Shown: positions 51,727-61,500 of the stretch, one piece after another | How positions within the stretch are numbered: position 1 is the stretch's first letter | Layout: each line of letters begins with the position of its first letter | Source: Pseudomonas sp. NFACC02 | Lineage (GTDB): Bacteria > Pseudomonadota > Gammaproteobacteria > Pseudomonadales > Pseudomonadaceae | DNA: 64,000 nt | Reading direction: 5' to 3' | NCBI RefSeq assembly: GCF_900110765.1 | Contig: NZ_FOEO01000007.1 | Coordinates: forward strand, 62,001-126,000 | The notes under the pieces: generated by a model | Told to the model about the DNA's origin: nothing | Databases searched by the model: none | Seen by the model: the letters and a program-made list of their open reading frames with translations, nothing else | Translations under genes and position numbers: made by a program

Positions 51727-54486
51727 TTATCCGAGCAACCCCAGCTCTTGAGCTTTCGCCACCGCCTGAGTCCGGCGTTCGACCCCCAGCTTGCTGTTAA
51801 TGTGGCTCGCGTGGGTTTTGACGGTGTGCAGGGAAATGAAGAGCCGTTCGCTGATTTCCTGATTCGAACACCCCTGAGCGATGAGTTGCAATACGCCAAG
51901 TTCGCGGGCGCTGAGCGAATCATTGCCATGGCAGGCTGACGGCTCGCTGACATGGCGCGCACACGGCATGTCTTTGCCAATGCCGGGAGGCAGTTGACTG
52001 AGCAGGTACTCGACGAGCCGACATGACGGGCGTTTGAGCAGTTGTTCACGCAGCCACTCCGGATATTTGCGGATCAGCCCCAGGAACGGCAGCACCGCGC
52101 CCCCGGTCGCGGCCTGGACGCAGCGCTCAAGCAGGCGTTGAGCCTTGGGCCGGTCGGCCATGTCCAGCGCCAGCAGGATGTGCTGGTTCATCGCACTCAA
52201 CCCCAGCAGCCCGGCCCCCATGTGCCGGGCGCGCTCTTCAAGACGGGTCAAACGCTGGATGGACTGCTCGGCCCGACCCTGAACCGTATCGAGCATCGCA
52301 CTCAGCAATTCGATGTGTTGCGGCATTTGCGGAAAGCATTCCGGGGCCGCTGCCGGGTGATCGCCACCGTAGGTCTGCCCGAGACGCAGCAGCCAGGCAT
52401 CGGCCAGGTCGATACGCCCCTGCGCCAGCCAGAGCTCGCACTTGGAGAGGGTAATCATGGCGAGGTAGTACACCGGCGGCACGTCCCAGATGTGCATCAG
52501 CCGCTCAGCCTCGGCAAGCTCGGCGAAGGCCTCAGCGAAGCGCCCTTCCCGCCCTTCCAGCCCTGCGATCACGCAATGGCCGATCAGCACGCTGATGTCG
52601 CGACAGGCACGGGCCTCGGCCAGACCGGCATTCAGTCGGGCGCGTCCGGCATCGGGTTGCAGAAACTGCACGAGCAGATAGCCCTCGTACAGCGTCAGTC
52701 GCGCGCGCACCGCGTACAAACGCTGGGAAGAAAGCCCGTTCAGACGGCGCAGTCCTTGGCGCACCTCATCAAGCGAGCGCAACGCTTCGCCCCTGGCGTG
52801 CAAGGTCCGCGCGCGATCGTAGTGCGCCAATGATTCGAACAAGGGATTCGCGACCCGTTGTGCCAGCTCCAGCGCGTCTCGATTCAACGCCCGGGCTCGC
52901 CACAGGTCGCCTTCAGTAATCGCCAGATTCGCCAGGGTCGACAAGCACAGCAGTCGTTGCCCGTAGCGTTTTTGCGGAAGGCTTGCCAGCGCCTCACTGC
53001 AATAACGGTGCGCGGTTTCGCTGTCACCACGGCCTCGGGCGATGATGCCGCTGAGCGCCAGCCACTGGGCGAGCATGGATTTCTGCGCCGTCGCAGACGG
53101 GGCAGGCAGGAACCGGCTGAGCTGATTGCCCAGTTCTTCTGCAGCGTCGAGTTGGCAGGCCAGCCCCAGCGCCCAGGCATACAACACGATCAAACGCGGC
53201 GTGCTGACCAGCAGGCTGTCGGGCAAGTCCATCTTCCAGCGCAGTAGCATGCCGACGTTTTGCTCGGCAAGCAGTTGCTCTTCCGAGAGGTTTTGCACGA
53301 GGTTGGCTGCGACGTCCAGATGACCGGCGCGCAATGCCTGCTCAATCGCTTCGTCGAGCAAACCTTGCTCGCTGAACCAGCGGCAGGCATTCAAGTGCAG
53401 ACGTCGTTGTTGTGGCGCGACGCTGGTGCCGGCGCGCGCACGCAGCAGGTCGGAGAACAAATGGTGGTAGCGAAACCAGCGCCCGTGCTCGTCCAGCGGC
53501 ACGAGAAAAACCTGATGGGCTTGCAGAAAGCTCAGCATCTCAGCACTGTCATGGCTGTCCCGCGCCGCGTTGCACAGCGAACTGCAGAAGCGCTCCAGAC
53601 ATGCTGTCTCATAAAGGAAGGCCTGAACATCCGCAGGCAGGCAATCGATGACCTCCTCAAGCAAGTAATCACGGATCAGCCCTTCGCCACCATTGAGCTC
53701 CTGGGTCAGCGTGTTGCTGCCGGCCTCAGCCGCGGCCAGCAGCCAGAAGCGCAAACCGGCCACCCAGCCTTCACTGCGCTGCAGCAGCGTGTGCAGCGCC
53801 TCCTCGGTGAGGGCACTGCTGTGATGATCGAGCACCGCCAGGGACTCGTCGTCAGTCAGGCGAAGGTCTTGCTCGGACAGATCCAGCAACTGGCGTGACA
53901 AGCGAAGCCGCGCCAGGTGCCAGTCCGGCCTCTGACGGCTGGTGACCATGACGATCAGGCCGGCGGGGAGGTGGTTGAGCAGAAACTGCAGGCAACGATC
54001 GAGCACCGGGCCTTGAACGAGATGATAGTCGTCGAGCACCAGCAACAGGGGTTTGCTCAACATCAGGTGCATCGCCAGTTCGTCCAGCAGGCTGTCGAGC
54101 CACTCTTCAAAAGCAAAGGGCTGATGACGCTGACGCATTTTCAGCAGGCCAAGTGCCTGACCGCCGAGCTGGGGAAAAAACTGTTGAAGACCGGCCAACA
54201 GGCGCTCAAGAAAACGCCCGGGTTCACTGTCGCGCTGACTCAGACCCAGCCAGAGGTTTTGCCATTGTTCAGGAAGGTTCTGACAGAATTCCACGGCCAG
54301 CGAGCTCTTGCCGAAGCCGGCCGGCGCGCTGATCAACAACAGGCGGCCAGACAATCCCGCACTCAGCCGTTCGCACAGTCGCGGTCGGGCAACATAGCCT
54401 TCGGGGAGGGGTGGACGGAAGAAACGTCCTTCCAACGCAGTGACTGCGTGATTTGCGAATCCTTGCAAACGCGACAGATCAGTCAT
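51727..54486 (-). CDS. MalT-type LuxR-family regulator
   Basis: A 919-aa large ATP-binding LuxR regulator. The N-terminal STAND ATPase has Walker A in SAPAGFGKSSLAVEF (about residue 55) and Walker B LLLVLDDYHLV. A long central helical TPR-like region follows. The C-terminal LuxR HTH is LSARELGVLQLIAQGCSNQEISERLFISLHTVKTHASHINSKLGVERR. It lies just downstream of, and in the same direction as, the DUF1329/DUF1302 and acyl-CoA ligase genes, a grouping I recall from KT2440. Those genes are its likely targets. A terminator separates it from DUF1329. Confidence 0.9.
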   Translation of the reverse strand: MTDLSRLQGFANHAVTALEGRFFRPPLPEGYVARPRLCERLSAGLSGRLLLISAPAGFGKSSLAVEFCQNLPEQWQNLWLGLSQRDSEPGRFLERLLAGLQQFFPQLGGQALGLLKMRQRHQPFAFEEWLDSLLDELAMHLMLSKPLLLVLDDYHLVQGPVLDRCLQFLLNHLPAGLIVMVTSRQRPDWHLARLRLSRQLLDLSEQDLRLTDDESLAVLDHHSSALTEEALHTLLQRSEGWVAGLRFWLLAAAEAGSNTLTQELNGGEGLIRDYLLEEVIDCLPADVQAFLYETACLERFCSSLCNAARDSHDSAEMLSFLQAHQVFLVPLDEHGRWFRYHHLFSDLLRARAGTSVAPQQRRLHLNACRWFSEQGLLDEAIEQALRAGHLDVAANLVQNLSEEQLLAEQNVGMLLRWKMDLPDSLLVSTPRLIVLYAWALGLACQLDAAEELGNQLSRFLPAPSATAQKSMLAQWLALSGIIARGRGDSETAHRYCSEALASLPQKRYGQRLLCLSTLANLAITEGDLWRARALNRDALELAQRVANPLFESLAHYDRARTLHARGEALRSLDEVRQGLRRLNGLSSQRLYAVRARLTLYEGYLLVQFLQPDAGRARLNAGLAEARACRDISVLIGHCVIAGLEGREGRFAEAFAELAEAERLMHIWDVPPVYYLAMITLSKCELWLAQGRIDLADAWLLRLGQTYGGDHPAAAPECFPQMPQHIELLSAMLDTVQGRAEQSIQRLTRLEERARHMGAGLLGLSAMNQHILLALDMADRPKAQRLLERCVQAATGGAVLPFLGLIRKYPEWLREQLLKRPSCRLVEYLLSQLPPGIGKDMPCARHVSEPSACHGNDSLSARELGVLQLIAQGCSNQEISERLFISLHTVKTHASHINSKLGVERRTQAVAKAQELGLLG

Positions 54487-54645
54487 GGCCGGCTCTTGTT
54501 AGAAGTGCTTGTTATTCGGCGTTCAGATGTCGGGAGACTAGCGGCTAAGTCAGCGCTTTTGAAGTTTGTTAGACGAAAGACTGTAAGAAAACATATCCAA
54601 TCAACAGGGCGAATGTTGCTTTATATGTTTGGGGAGGGGGACCTG

Positions 54646-54675
54646 AAAAAACACCCCGACGAATCGGGGCGTTTT
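54646..54675. terminator. Terminator after the DUF1302-DUF1329 genes
   Basis: ACACCCCGA, loop CGAA, TCGGGGCGT with an A run on the left and TTTTCTTTTT on the right, so it can act in both directions. It ends the minus-strand DUF1329 transcript. Confidence 0.85.
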
Positions 54676-54780
54676 CTTTTTGCGCTATGGGGTTCAACCA
54701 TAGGGTAAAGCGGCGGAGGACAACAGTGCGCTGTCGCTGTGATCAACGGTGCACGACTCTCCGCCCAATCGGTGACACGA

Positions 54781-56151
54781 TCAGCGAACACCTTCCTGAC
54801 GCAGGGCGTTTGGCTGGAAGTCGCTGGTGCTGGCCGTGAAGCCGAAGTCGTAAGCACGCTTTTCTTCGTTCTTCATGCCCAGCGCCAGGTAACGACCGGA
54901 CTGCAGGTCGTACAGGGCTTCCAGGGCATACCACGGCACCTGCTTGTCGTAATAGTTCTCGGCATGGGCCTCGGCGACACGCCACAGCTGACCACGACCG
55001 TCGTAGTGGTCGATCACCGCCGCTTGCCAGGTGTCTTCGTCGATAAAGAAGTCACGTTTGGCGTAGATGTGTCGTTGACCTTCTTTCAGCGTGGCGGTCA
55101 CGTGCCAGACGCGGCGCAGTTCATACCGCGCCAGGTCCTGGTTGATGTGGCCAGCCCTGACGATGTCGGCGTACTTGAGCTTGGGGTCGTCGAGCTTGTA
55201 GCTGTCCGAAGCGATGTACATCTCCTGCTTGCCGATCAGTTTCCAGTCGTAGCGATCCGGCGCGCCGTTGTACATGTCCAGGTTGTCGGAAGTCCGCAGA
55301 CCATCAGCCGCCGTACCCGGGCCGTCATAGGACACTTGAGGCGCACGACGCACTCGACGTTGACCGGCGTTGTAAACCCACGCCGCGCGCGGCTCTTTCA
55401 CCTGATCGAGGGTTTCGTGCACCAGCAACACGGAGCCTGCCAAGCGTGCGGGTGCGGTCACTTCCTGCTTGAAGTAGAACAGAATGTTCCCCGGATTCTG
55501 CGGGTTGAAGTCCTTCATCTTGTCGCGGAAGACAAACTGGTCCTCGAAGTACACCGGGCTGAACGAACCGTTGGTCTGCGGCGTGACCTGCACCACCAGC
55601 CGCTTCACGCTGCCGCCGCGATAGCGGGTGATGTGGTTCCAGATCACTTCCAGGCCGTCTTTCGGAATCGGGAACGGCACCGCTGTTTCGAAGTTTTCCA
55701 GCCCGTTTCCGCCCCCCACCAGCTTGGTGTTGACGGCATTTTTCTTGATCGCGGCGAATACGTCAGCGGGCACGGTCGCGCCCCGATGGGACGGATAGAC
55801 CGGCATTTTGAAACTGTCCGGATAACGCTTGAACATCGCGTATTGGCCCGGTGCCAGATTGTTCTTGTACTGCTCGACGTTCTGCGCCGTGATGATGAAC
55901 AACGGCTTCTCGTTAGCGTACGGGTTGGCAAGGAAGCCTTTCGCATCCACTGCGCCCGCATTGGTCGGCATCGGACTCCAGGCCGGAATGGTGTTGGCAG
56001 CGTTACCCGCCTTTTCCGCGCCCATTGGCGTCAGCGTCGTGCCCAGCTTGGCGGCTTCATCGGCAGAGACTGCCGCCATCACGCCGGTCGCCAGTAACGA
56101 CAGACTCAGAACCCCAATGTGCAACAGACCCTTTTTTATTTTCATGTTCAT
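54781..56151 (-). CDS. DUF1329 outer-membrane/periplasmic protein
   Basis: A 456-aa exported protein of the DUF1329 (LolB/LolA-like) family. The signal peptide is MNMKIKKGLLHIGVLSLSLL with cleavage after VMA. Family segments are NPYANEKPLFIITAQN, PGQYAMFKRYPDSFKMPVYPSHR, FPIPKDGLEVIWNHITRYRG and GKQEMYIASDSYKLDDP. DUF1329 proteins nearly always pair with a DUF1302 barrel, as here, and are thought to take part in handling hydrophobic substrates at the outer membrane. AGGACG precedes the ATG; the gene follows DUF1302 by 9 bp. Confidence 0.9.
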   Translation of the reverse strand: MNMKIKKGLLHIGVLSLSLLATGVMAAVSADEAAKLGTTLTPMGAEKAGNAANTIPAWSPMPTNAGAVDAKGFLANPYANEKPLFIITAQNVEQYKNNLAPGQYAMFKRYPDSFKMPVYPSHRGATVPADVFAAIKKNAVNTKLVGGGNGLENFETAVPFPIPKDGLEVIWNHITRYRGGSVKRLVVQVTPQTNGSFSPVYFEDQFVFRDKMKDFNPQNPGNILFYFKQEVTAPARLAGSVLLVHETLDQVKEPRAAWVYNAGQRRVRRAPQVSYDGPGTAADGLRTSDNLDMYNGAPDRYDWKLIGKQEMYIASDSYKLDDPKLKYADIVRAGHINQDLARYELRRVWHVTATLKEGQRHIYAKRDFFIDEDTWQAAVIDHYDGRGQLWRVAEAHAENYYDKQVPWYALEALYDLQSGRYLALGMKNEEKRAYDFGFTASTSDFQPNALRQEGVR

Positions 56152-56160
56152 AAGTCGTCC

Positions 56161-58020
56161 TTAGAAGTTCATACCGAAGCTGAGCGCCACGAAGTCGCGG
56201 TCATCCACTGTGGAGTACTTGCCGTCGAAGAAGTTGGTGTAGGAAAGGTTGGCGGTATAGGTGTTCTGATATTCCGCTTCCACCCCCAGACTGACTGCCT
56301 TGCGGCCTTCTTCGAAGTTGCCGCCAGGGCCGGGCGAATAGCCGCTGACGTCATGGGACCAGGCCACGCTTGGCTTGAGGTTCACGCCGGCGAACACGCT
56401 GTTGTAGTCCCAGATGGCGCGAGCGCGGTAGCCCCAGGACGTGGACGTCGTGTAGCCATCGTTATTGCAGTTAGTGTTCAAGCCGGCCGCATTGGGCAGG
56501 CCGCCGCCCTGAGCGGTCGAATTATTGAGCACATTACAGAAATTGCCGGGCAGCGATCCGGGGCCGAATACGGGGTCCCGGCCATAACGCGCATCGGATT
56601 TGCTTTCCAGTCCACCCACATGTGTAACGCCAACTTCCGCCACGGTGGTCAGACGGCTTGCGCCCATTACCTGATCAAAGAAGTGCGTCAAGGTCGTCTG
56701 GAACTGAGTAATTTCCTTACGGTTGTAGCCGTGGAGGTCCTGACCCGGTGTGCCGGAAAGCACGGAAGCATTTGCAAAACCCGGGATCGGCGTGACGCCC
56801 GCATAGAGGATATCGGTGGTACTCAACTGCACGGGCGCATTAGGGCGGTAGCTCAACTCTCCGCTCCATGCCGTGCCGGTAGGCAGCGTGGTCGAGAAGC
56901 TCAAACCGTACAGGCGAATGTCTTCCGGGTATTCAACGAAGTAGTTGGAGTTGCCCGCGACGACCAGTGGGCGCAACGCCGCCAATGGTCCCAATGGACG
57001 GGTAAACGCTGCCCCAGGCGCGCCTTGCGCACTGAAAATTGGGCTACGGCTGTGGTAGTTCATGAAATAAGCGCCGAATTCGGTATCCAGCGGCTCGAAG
57101 TTATAGTGCATGGCCACACCAAACTGGCCACTGTCTCGAGCGTCACGGTCTGGACCACGACGTACGAGCACACCTTCGTTGTTCACGTTCACGCCGAGTG
57201 CAGTCAGGGTGGGCAAGGCTGCCGCTGGAATGGTCGAGCGTTTGTTCAAGACGCGCAGGTTATCGCTGCAACCGTCGGCAATGACGTCAGGTTGCGAAAA
57301 GAAGGTTCCGCAGTTGTCGACAACGGTCTGATCCCACTCCAACTGGTAGAACGCTTCGGCCGACAGGTTCTCGGTCAGGCTCTGGGACACATAGAACATG
57401 TTGACGGGAATCAGGCCTTCCTTGATTTCCGAGCCAGGACGGCGGAACGCGGACACATCGATAGGGTTGATCGAGTTGATACCGCCACCAATGAATGTAC
57501 TTTCACCCCAACTGATGACCTGCTTACCGAAGCGCACGGAGCCTGGCTCATCGGCAATGGAGTAGTTGTGGTATACAAATGCGTCGAGCAACTGGAAACC
57601 CGAGGACTTGGCGCCCTCTTTGCGACCTGAATCGCTGATGTCCTTGAACTCGCGGCCTTCATCCTTAAGCTCGAAGTCGTACCAGTACTTCCCACGCATG
57701 AACACGCCCGTGTCCCCGTATTTCAGCTCGAGATCGTGTACGCCTTTGAAAATCTTCGAGAAGGTTTCACCCCGCTTGAAGTTCAAATGACCGTCGTCGG
57801 AAGTCTGCGACAGCCCCCTGCCGCCGTTGTTTACGCCGATTAGATCCTTGTTGGGCTTGGCGGTCGACCAACTGGCGCCAATGGAGAGCGACGAGTCGAA
57901 ACTACCTTCGATTTCACCGATGTTGAAACTGACGCCGAATGCAGGACCGGCGAGCGTAGAAGCGAGACTGACGGCCAGAGGCAGTTTTGCCTGGCGCCAG
58001 AACAGGTTTGCTGATGTCAT
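56161..58020 (-). CDS. DUF1302 outer-membrane barrel protein
   Basis: A 619-aa exported protein of the DUF1302 family. The N-terminus (MTSANLFWRQAKLPLAVSLA) is a signal peptide ending near GPAFG. Motifs are FNIGEIEGSFDSSLSIGASW at the mature start, GVFMRGKYWYDFELKDEGREF, VRFGKQVISWGESTFIGGGINSINPIDVSAFRRPGSEIKEGLIPVNMFY and a C-terminal aromatic residue after FVALSFGMNF, typical of outer-membrane barrels. GGAG is eight bases before the ATG at 58020. It is paired with DUF1329 downstream. Confidence 0.9.
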   Translation of the reverse strand: MTSANLFWRQAKLPLAVSLASTLAGPAFGVSFNIGEIEGSFDSSLSIGASWSTAKPNKDLIGVNNGGRGLSQTSDDGHLNFKRGETFSKIFKGVHDLELKYGDTGVFMRGKYWYDFELKDEGREFKDISDSGRKEGAKSSGFQLLDAFVYHNYSIADEPGSVRFGKQVISWGESTFIGGGINSINPIDVSAFRRPGSEIKEGLIPVNMFYVSQSLTENLSAEAFYQLEWDQTVVDNCGTFFSQPDVIADGCSDNLRVLNKRSTIPAAALPTLTALGVNVNNEGVLVRRGPDRDARDSGQFGVAMHYNFEPLDTEFGAYFMNYHSRSPIFSAQGAPGAAFTRPLGPLAALRPLVVAGNSNYFVEYPEDIRLYGLSFSTTLPTGTAWSGELSYRPNAPVQLSTTDILYAGVTPIPGFANASVLSGTPGQDLHGYNRKEITQFQTTLTHFFDQVMGASRLTTVAEVGVTHVGGLESKSDARYGRDPVFGPGSLPGNFCNVLNNSTAQGGGLPNAAGLNTNCNNDGYTTSTSWGYRARAIWDYNSVFAGVNLKPSVAWSHDVSGYSPGPGGNFEEGRKAVSLGVEAEYQNTYTANLSYTNFFDGKYSTVDDRDFVALSFGMNF

Positions 58021-58386
58021 CGACGCTACTCCATGTGCTTTTATTTTTATGGCAGTGGGTGCTTCCAGAAACGATTCAGGCGCACGGGTCCGCAGTGCCT
58101 GGGTGTCAACGCTTGTTCGGGCAGCCCATGTAAAGCTGCTAAACGACGTGGCGTTTTTCTCCGGTCCCAACCTACTGCCGACTATAGCCAGCAGGTGCTA
58201 CTGCTTGATCCCTCTAAAGTGTGATTTGCAGCGTCGAAGCGTCTGGAACGGCGATTTCGACGTGCTGACCGGCGCGGCAGGGGGAGGATGACTGAATTTC
58301 GGGATTTGGCAAGGGAGAGGCCGGGCGAGAGCCCTCGCAGCACATTGCCATGACCGGAATCAGGGCAATGTGCGCGAAAAACAACG
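58021..58386. other. Spacer with hairpin between acyl-CoA ligase and DUF1302 genes
   Basis: A 366-bp gap with no supported gene. It contains a perfect 10-bp inverted repeat, GCACATTGCC (58340-58349) and GGCAATGTGC (58364-58373), soon after the ligase stop. It lacks a T run on the minus strand. The remaining part should hold the DUF1302 promoter, but no consensus stands out. Confidence 0.5.
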
Positions 58387-60063
58387 TTAGAGGGTAGAGA
58401 GGAAAGCGCTGTTGGTGCTCTGCCATTCGATGATGTCGAGACGGATCCGCTTCTTGTCGAGCTTGCCGACACTGGTCTTGGGAATTTCGGTAACAAGGGC
58501 GATCTGGCTCGGAATCGCCCACTTGTTGATGTGCCCCTGTTCCACGAACGGCTTGAGATGGTCCTTCAACGCTTTGGCATCTATAACGTGCCCCTCGTGC
58601 GCGACCAGCAGCGCAAAAGGCCGCTCGCCCCACTGTGGATCGGCAATGCCCACCACCGCCACTTCACGCACGCCCGGATGACGGCTGCACAGGTCCTCCA
58701 GCTCCAGCGATGACACCCACTCGCCGCCGGTTTTGATCACGTCTTTAATGCGGTCACGGATGTCGATGCCGCCCATGCTGTCCAGCGTGGCGACATCTCC
58801 GGTGTGCAGCCAGCCGCCCGCCCACAGCTCGGCGCCCTTCTCGGGTTCGCGGTAGTACCCTTCGGTAAGCCACGGCGCGCGCAGCACCAGTTCGCCTTGC
58901 GTCTCGCCATCGGATGGCAGGAAGTTGCCATCGCCATCAATGATCGCCGCTTCAACCAGTACGCCCGGCGCGCCGGCTTTGATCCGGTACGTGGTGCGCT
59001 CGTCTTCGCTGCCCGCCATCAATTCGTCGTTCAGGTGCGCCACCGACACCAGCGGACCGGTCTCGGACATGCCATAGGCCGCGGTCAGCTGAATGCCTTT
59101 GGCCTTGGCCGCTTCGTAGAGCGAACGGTTGAGCGAGCTGCCGCCGATGATGATGTTCCAGCCGGTAAAATCCACGTCTTTGGCGGCCTTGGCGTTGAGC
59201 ACCATCTGCATGATGGTGGGCACGCAGTGCGAGAAGTTCACCTTCTCTTTGCTCCACAATTCGACCAGCAGTTCCGGGTCGTACCGGCCAGGATAAACCT
59301 GCTTCACCCCGAGCATGGTCGCCGCGTAGGGCACACCCCAGGCATGAACGTGGAACATCGGCGTGATGGGCATGTACACCTTGTCGGTACACAGCAACCC
59401 CTCGACGCTGCCCATTATCGTGGCGACGGCCATGGTGTGCAGCACCAGTTGGCGATGGGTGAAATACACACCTTTTGGATTGCCGGTGGTGCCGGTGGTG
59501 TAGAACGTCGTCGCCACCGAGTTCTCATCGAAGTCCTCGAAATCATATTTCGGACTGGCTGCGGCCAAAAGCGTTTCGTACTCACCCACCAGGTTTGGCA
59601 AGTCGGCGGTCTTGTCGCCGGTGTCGCTGATCAGCAAGGTCTTTTCAACGGTGGTGAGCTTGCTTTCAAAGCATTTGTAGAGCGGCAGGAACTCGCTGTT
59701 GACCAATACAAGCTTGTCTTCGGCGTGGTTCATGGTGAACAGGATCTGATCGGGAGACAGGCGCACGTTGATGGTGTGGATCACCGCGCCAATCATGGGG
59801 ATCGCAAACATGCATTCCAGATACCGGTGGCTGTCCCAATCCATGACAGCCACCGTGTCGCCCGCTTTCACCCCTGCCTCTGTCAGCACGTTCGCGAGGC
59901 GACAGATGCGCTCGTTGAGCGTCAGGTACGAGTAGCGTGATCGGTCCCGGTAAACGATTTCCCGGTTTTTTTCATAGCGGCTGCCGGACATCAGCAGGCG
60001 TTTGATCAACAGAGGGTACTGGTATGCGCCCTCGGCTGGCGGAATCACGCGTGTCTGCAGCAT
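58387..60063 (-). CDS. alkK: Medium-chain fatty-acyl-CoA ligase, AlkK type
   Basis: A 558-aa AMP-forming acyl-CoA ligase close to AlkK and KT2440 PP_0763 (from memory). The start MLQTRVIPPAEGAYQYPLLIKRLLMSG is characteristic. Motifs: FYTTGTTGNPKGVYFTHRQ, AAYGMSETGPLVSVAH, GELVLRAPWLTEGYYREPEKG, GWLHTGDVATLDSMGGIDIRDRIKDVIKTGGEWVSSLELE and the catalytic lysine in KTSVGKLDKKRIR. It activates medium-chain fatty acids. It is in the same orientation as the DUF1302/1329 pair and the LuxR regulator. Confidence 0.9.
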   Translation of the reverse strand: MLQTRVIPPAEGAYQYPLLIKRLLMSGSRYEKNREIVYRDRSRYSYLTLNERICRLANVLTEAGVKAGDTVAVMDWDSHRYLECMFAIPMIGAVIHTINVRLSPDQILFTMNHAEDKLVLVNSEFLPLYKCFESKLTTVEKTLLISDTGDKTADLPNLVGEYETLLAAASPKYDFEDFDENSVATTFYTTGTTGNPKGVYFTHRQLVLHTMAVATIMGSVEGLLCTDKVYMPITPMFHVHAWGVPYAATMLGVKQVYPGRYDPELLVELWSKEKVNFSHCVPTIMQMVLNAKAAKDVDFTGWNIIIGGSSLNRSLYEAAKAKGIQLTAAYGMSETGPLVSVAHLNDELMAGSEDERTTYRIKAGAPGVLVEAAIIDGDGNFLPSDGETQGELVLRAPWLTEGYYREPEKGAELWAGGWLHTGDVATLDSMGGIDIRDRIKDVIKTGGEWVSSLELEDLCSRHPGVREVAVVGIADPQWGERPFALLVAHEGHVIDAKALKDHLKPFVEQGHINKWAIPSQIALVTEIPKTSVGKLDKKRIRLDIIEWQSTNSAFLSTL

Positions 60064-60206
60064 AGGAATCCCTTTTCAAGATGCATGTGCGGTGCTGAAA
60101 AATATGCACTCTAGAGCCTTCACTCGCCAGTCAAATCAGCCAAAGGGATGATTCGAATGACGAGTGACCATGCAGGCATTACGCCATTTGACAGGGCAAA
60201 ACGGTC

Positions 60207-61409
60207 TTAAGCGGGCTGCGCGGCGGTGCTCTCTGCCGGTGTTCGAGGGAACATCAGCGAAGCGGCAAAGGTCAGCCCTGCAAACGCCGCAAGGATCACA
60301 TAGAGGCCGGCAAGTCCCTGACGAGGCTCGATAAAGGCGATTAAAGGGATGGCCGTAGCGCTCGCCCCGAACGACAAAAAGTACCGCAATGCGAAGACGC
60401 GAGACTGCCATTGCGGCGCGACGAAGTTGGCAACCATCGCATCGTTAACAGTGACCTGACCGAACACCGCGAACATGAAACCCGCGCCAAGCAACATCAC
60501 CGGCCAACTGTCGACATACGCCAACGCAAACAGAAAAGGCGCCTGGCACACGGTGAGGATCACGAACGGCCATTTCAGGCTGAAGCGGTCCAGAAAGCGG
60601 CCTATGGTCAATTGCGCGACCGCACCGAAGGCATACGCAAGGCTGACGACGACGCCAAGGGTTTGCGGCGACGCGAGCAGGTCATGCAGGCGATCCTGAA
60701 ACAGCTTCGGGTAGGTCATGGTCGTCGCATTGAACACCACTCCCCCTGTGGCTGTGGCGATCGCCAGCACACTAAAGACCCTCACCAGGGAAATGCGCTG
60801 TCCGGCGCCGCCCTTGGGCATCGTGTGAGCGCGCATGGGAATCGGCTCATCCTTGACCAGAATTGCAAACAGAACCCCGATCAGAATCGACACGCACCCT
60901 GGCAGAATGAATGCCGAGCGCCAGCCAAACTGTGCCATGAGGAAGCCCGTCAACAGCGCTGAAAACGCCACCCCAAGGTTCCCCCACATGCCGTTGACGC
61001 CGATCTCGCGCCCGCGATTCTGTGCGTAAGCCACCAGCATGGCCGTGCCAACCGGGTGATAAATCGCCGCAAACACGCCGACCAGTGTCATGCCGACGGC
61101 CAGTTGGGTGGTACTGGTGCTGATGCCCGTGATGATCGACGCTGCGCCAATGCCGAAGAAGAACAACAGCATCATGTGGCGCCGACTCCAGCGATCCCCC
61201 ATCCAGCCCGCGGGTAGCGAACAGGCGCCAAAGGCGATGAAACCGCCCAGCGACAGGCCGATCAACTGCGCGTAATCCACCGTGAACGTTTGGGTCATCC
61301 CCAATACGGCGGCGGGAAATATCAGCATGAACATGTGATCGATGATGTGAGCAGCGTTGATGAAGTGAATCACCGTTCGTGGACGATTGGGGCGTAAGGA
61401 TTGACTCAT
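60207..61409 (-). CDS. MFS transporter
   Basis: A 400-aa major facilitator superfamily protein with about 12 membrane helices. The loop 2-3 motif is AGWMGDRWSRRHMM, close to the canonical GxxxDRxGRR. The N-terminus (INAAHIIDHMFMLIFPAAVLGM) resembles fosmidomycin-resistance-like transporters. A second DR motif is GRFLDRFSLKWPFV. Substrate unknown. It is divergent from an AraC-type regulator that probably controls it. Confidence 0.88.
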   Translation of the reverse strand: MSQSLRPNRPRTVIHFINAAHIIDHMFMLIFPAAVLGMTQTFTVDYAQLIGLSLGGFIAFGACSLPAGWMGDRWSRRHMMLLFFFGIGAASIITGISTSTTQLAVGMTLVGVFAAIYHPVGTAMLVAYAQNRGREIGVNGMWGNLGVAFSALLTGFLMAQFGWRSAFILPGCVSILIGVLFAILVKDEPIPMRAHTMPKGGAGQRISLVRVFSVLAIATATGGVVFNATTMTYPKLFQDRLHDLLASPQTLGVVVSLAYAFGAVAQLTIGRFLDRFSLKWPFVILTVCQAPFLFALAYVDSWPVMLLGAGFMFAVFGQVTVNDAMVANFVAPQWQSRVFALRYFLSFGASATAIPLIAFIEPRQGLAGLYVILAAFAGLTFAASLMFPRTPAESTAAQPA

Positions 61410-61500
61410 GGCAGCGCATCCTGAGCTTGCAGTGTAGGTGGACGCTCATGCTAAGTTGGCGATAAATCGTATTTCAGACAACAAAGTCATCAAACCCGCC

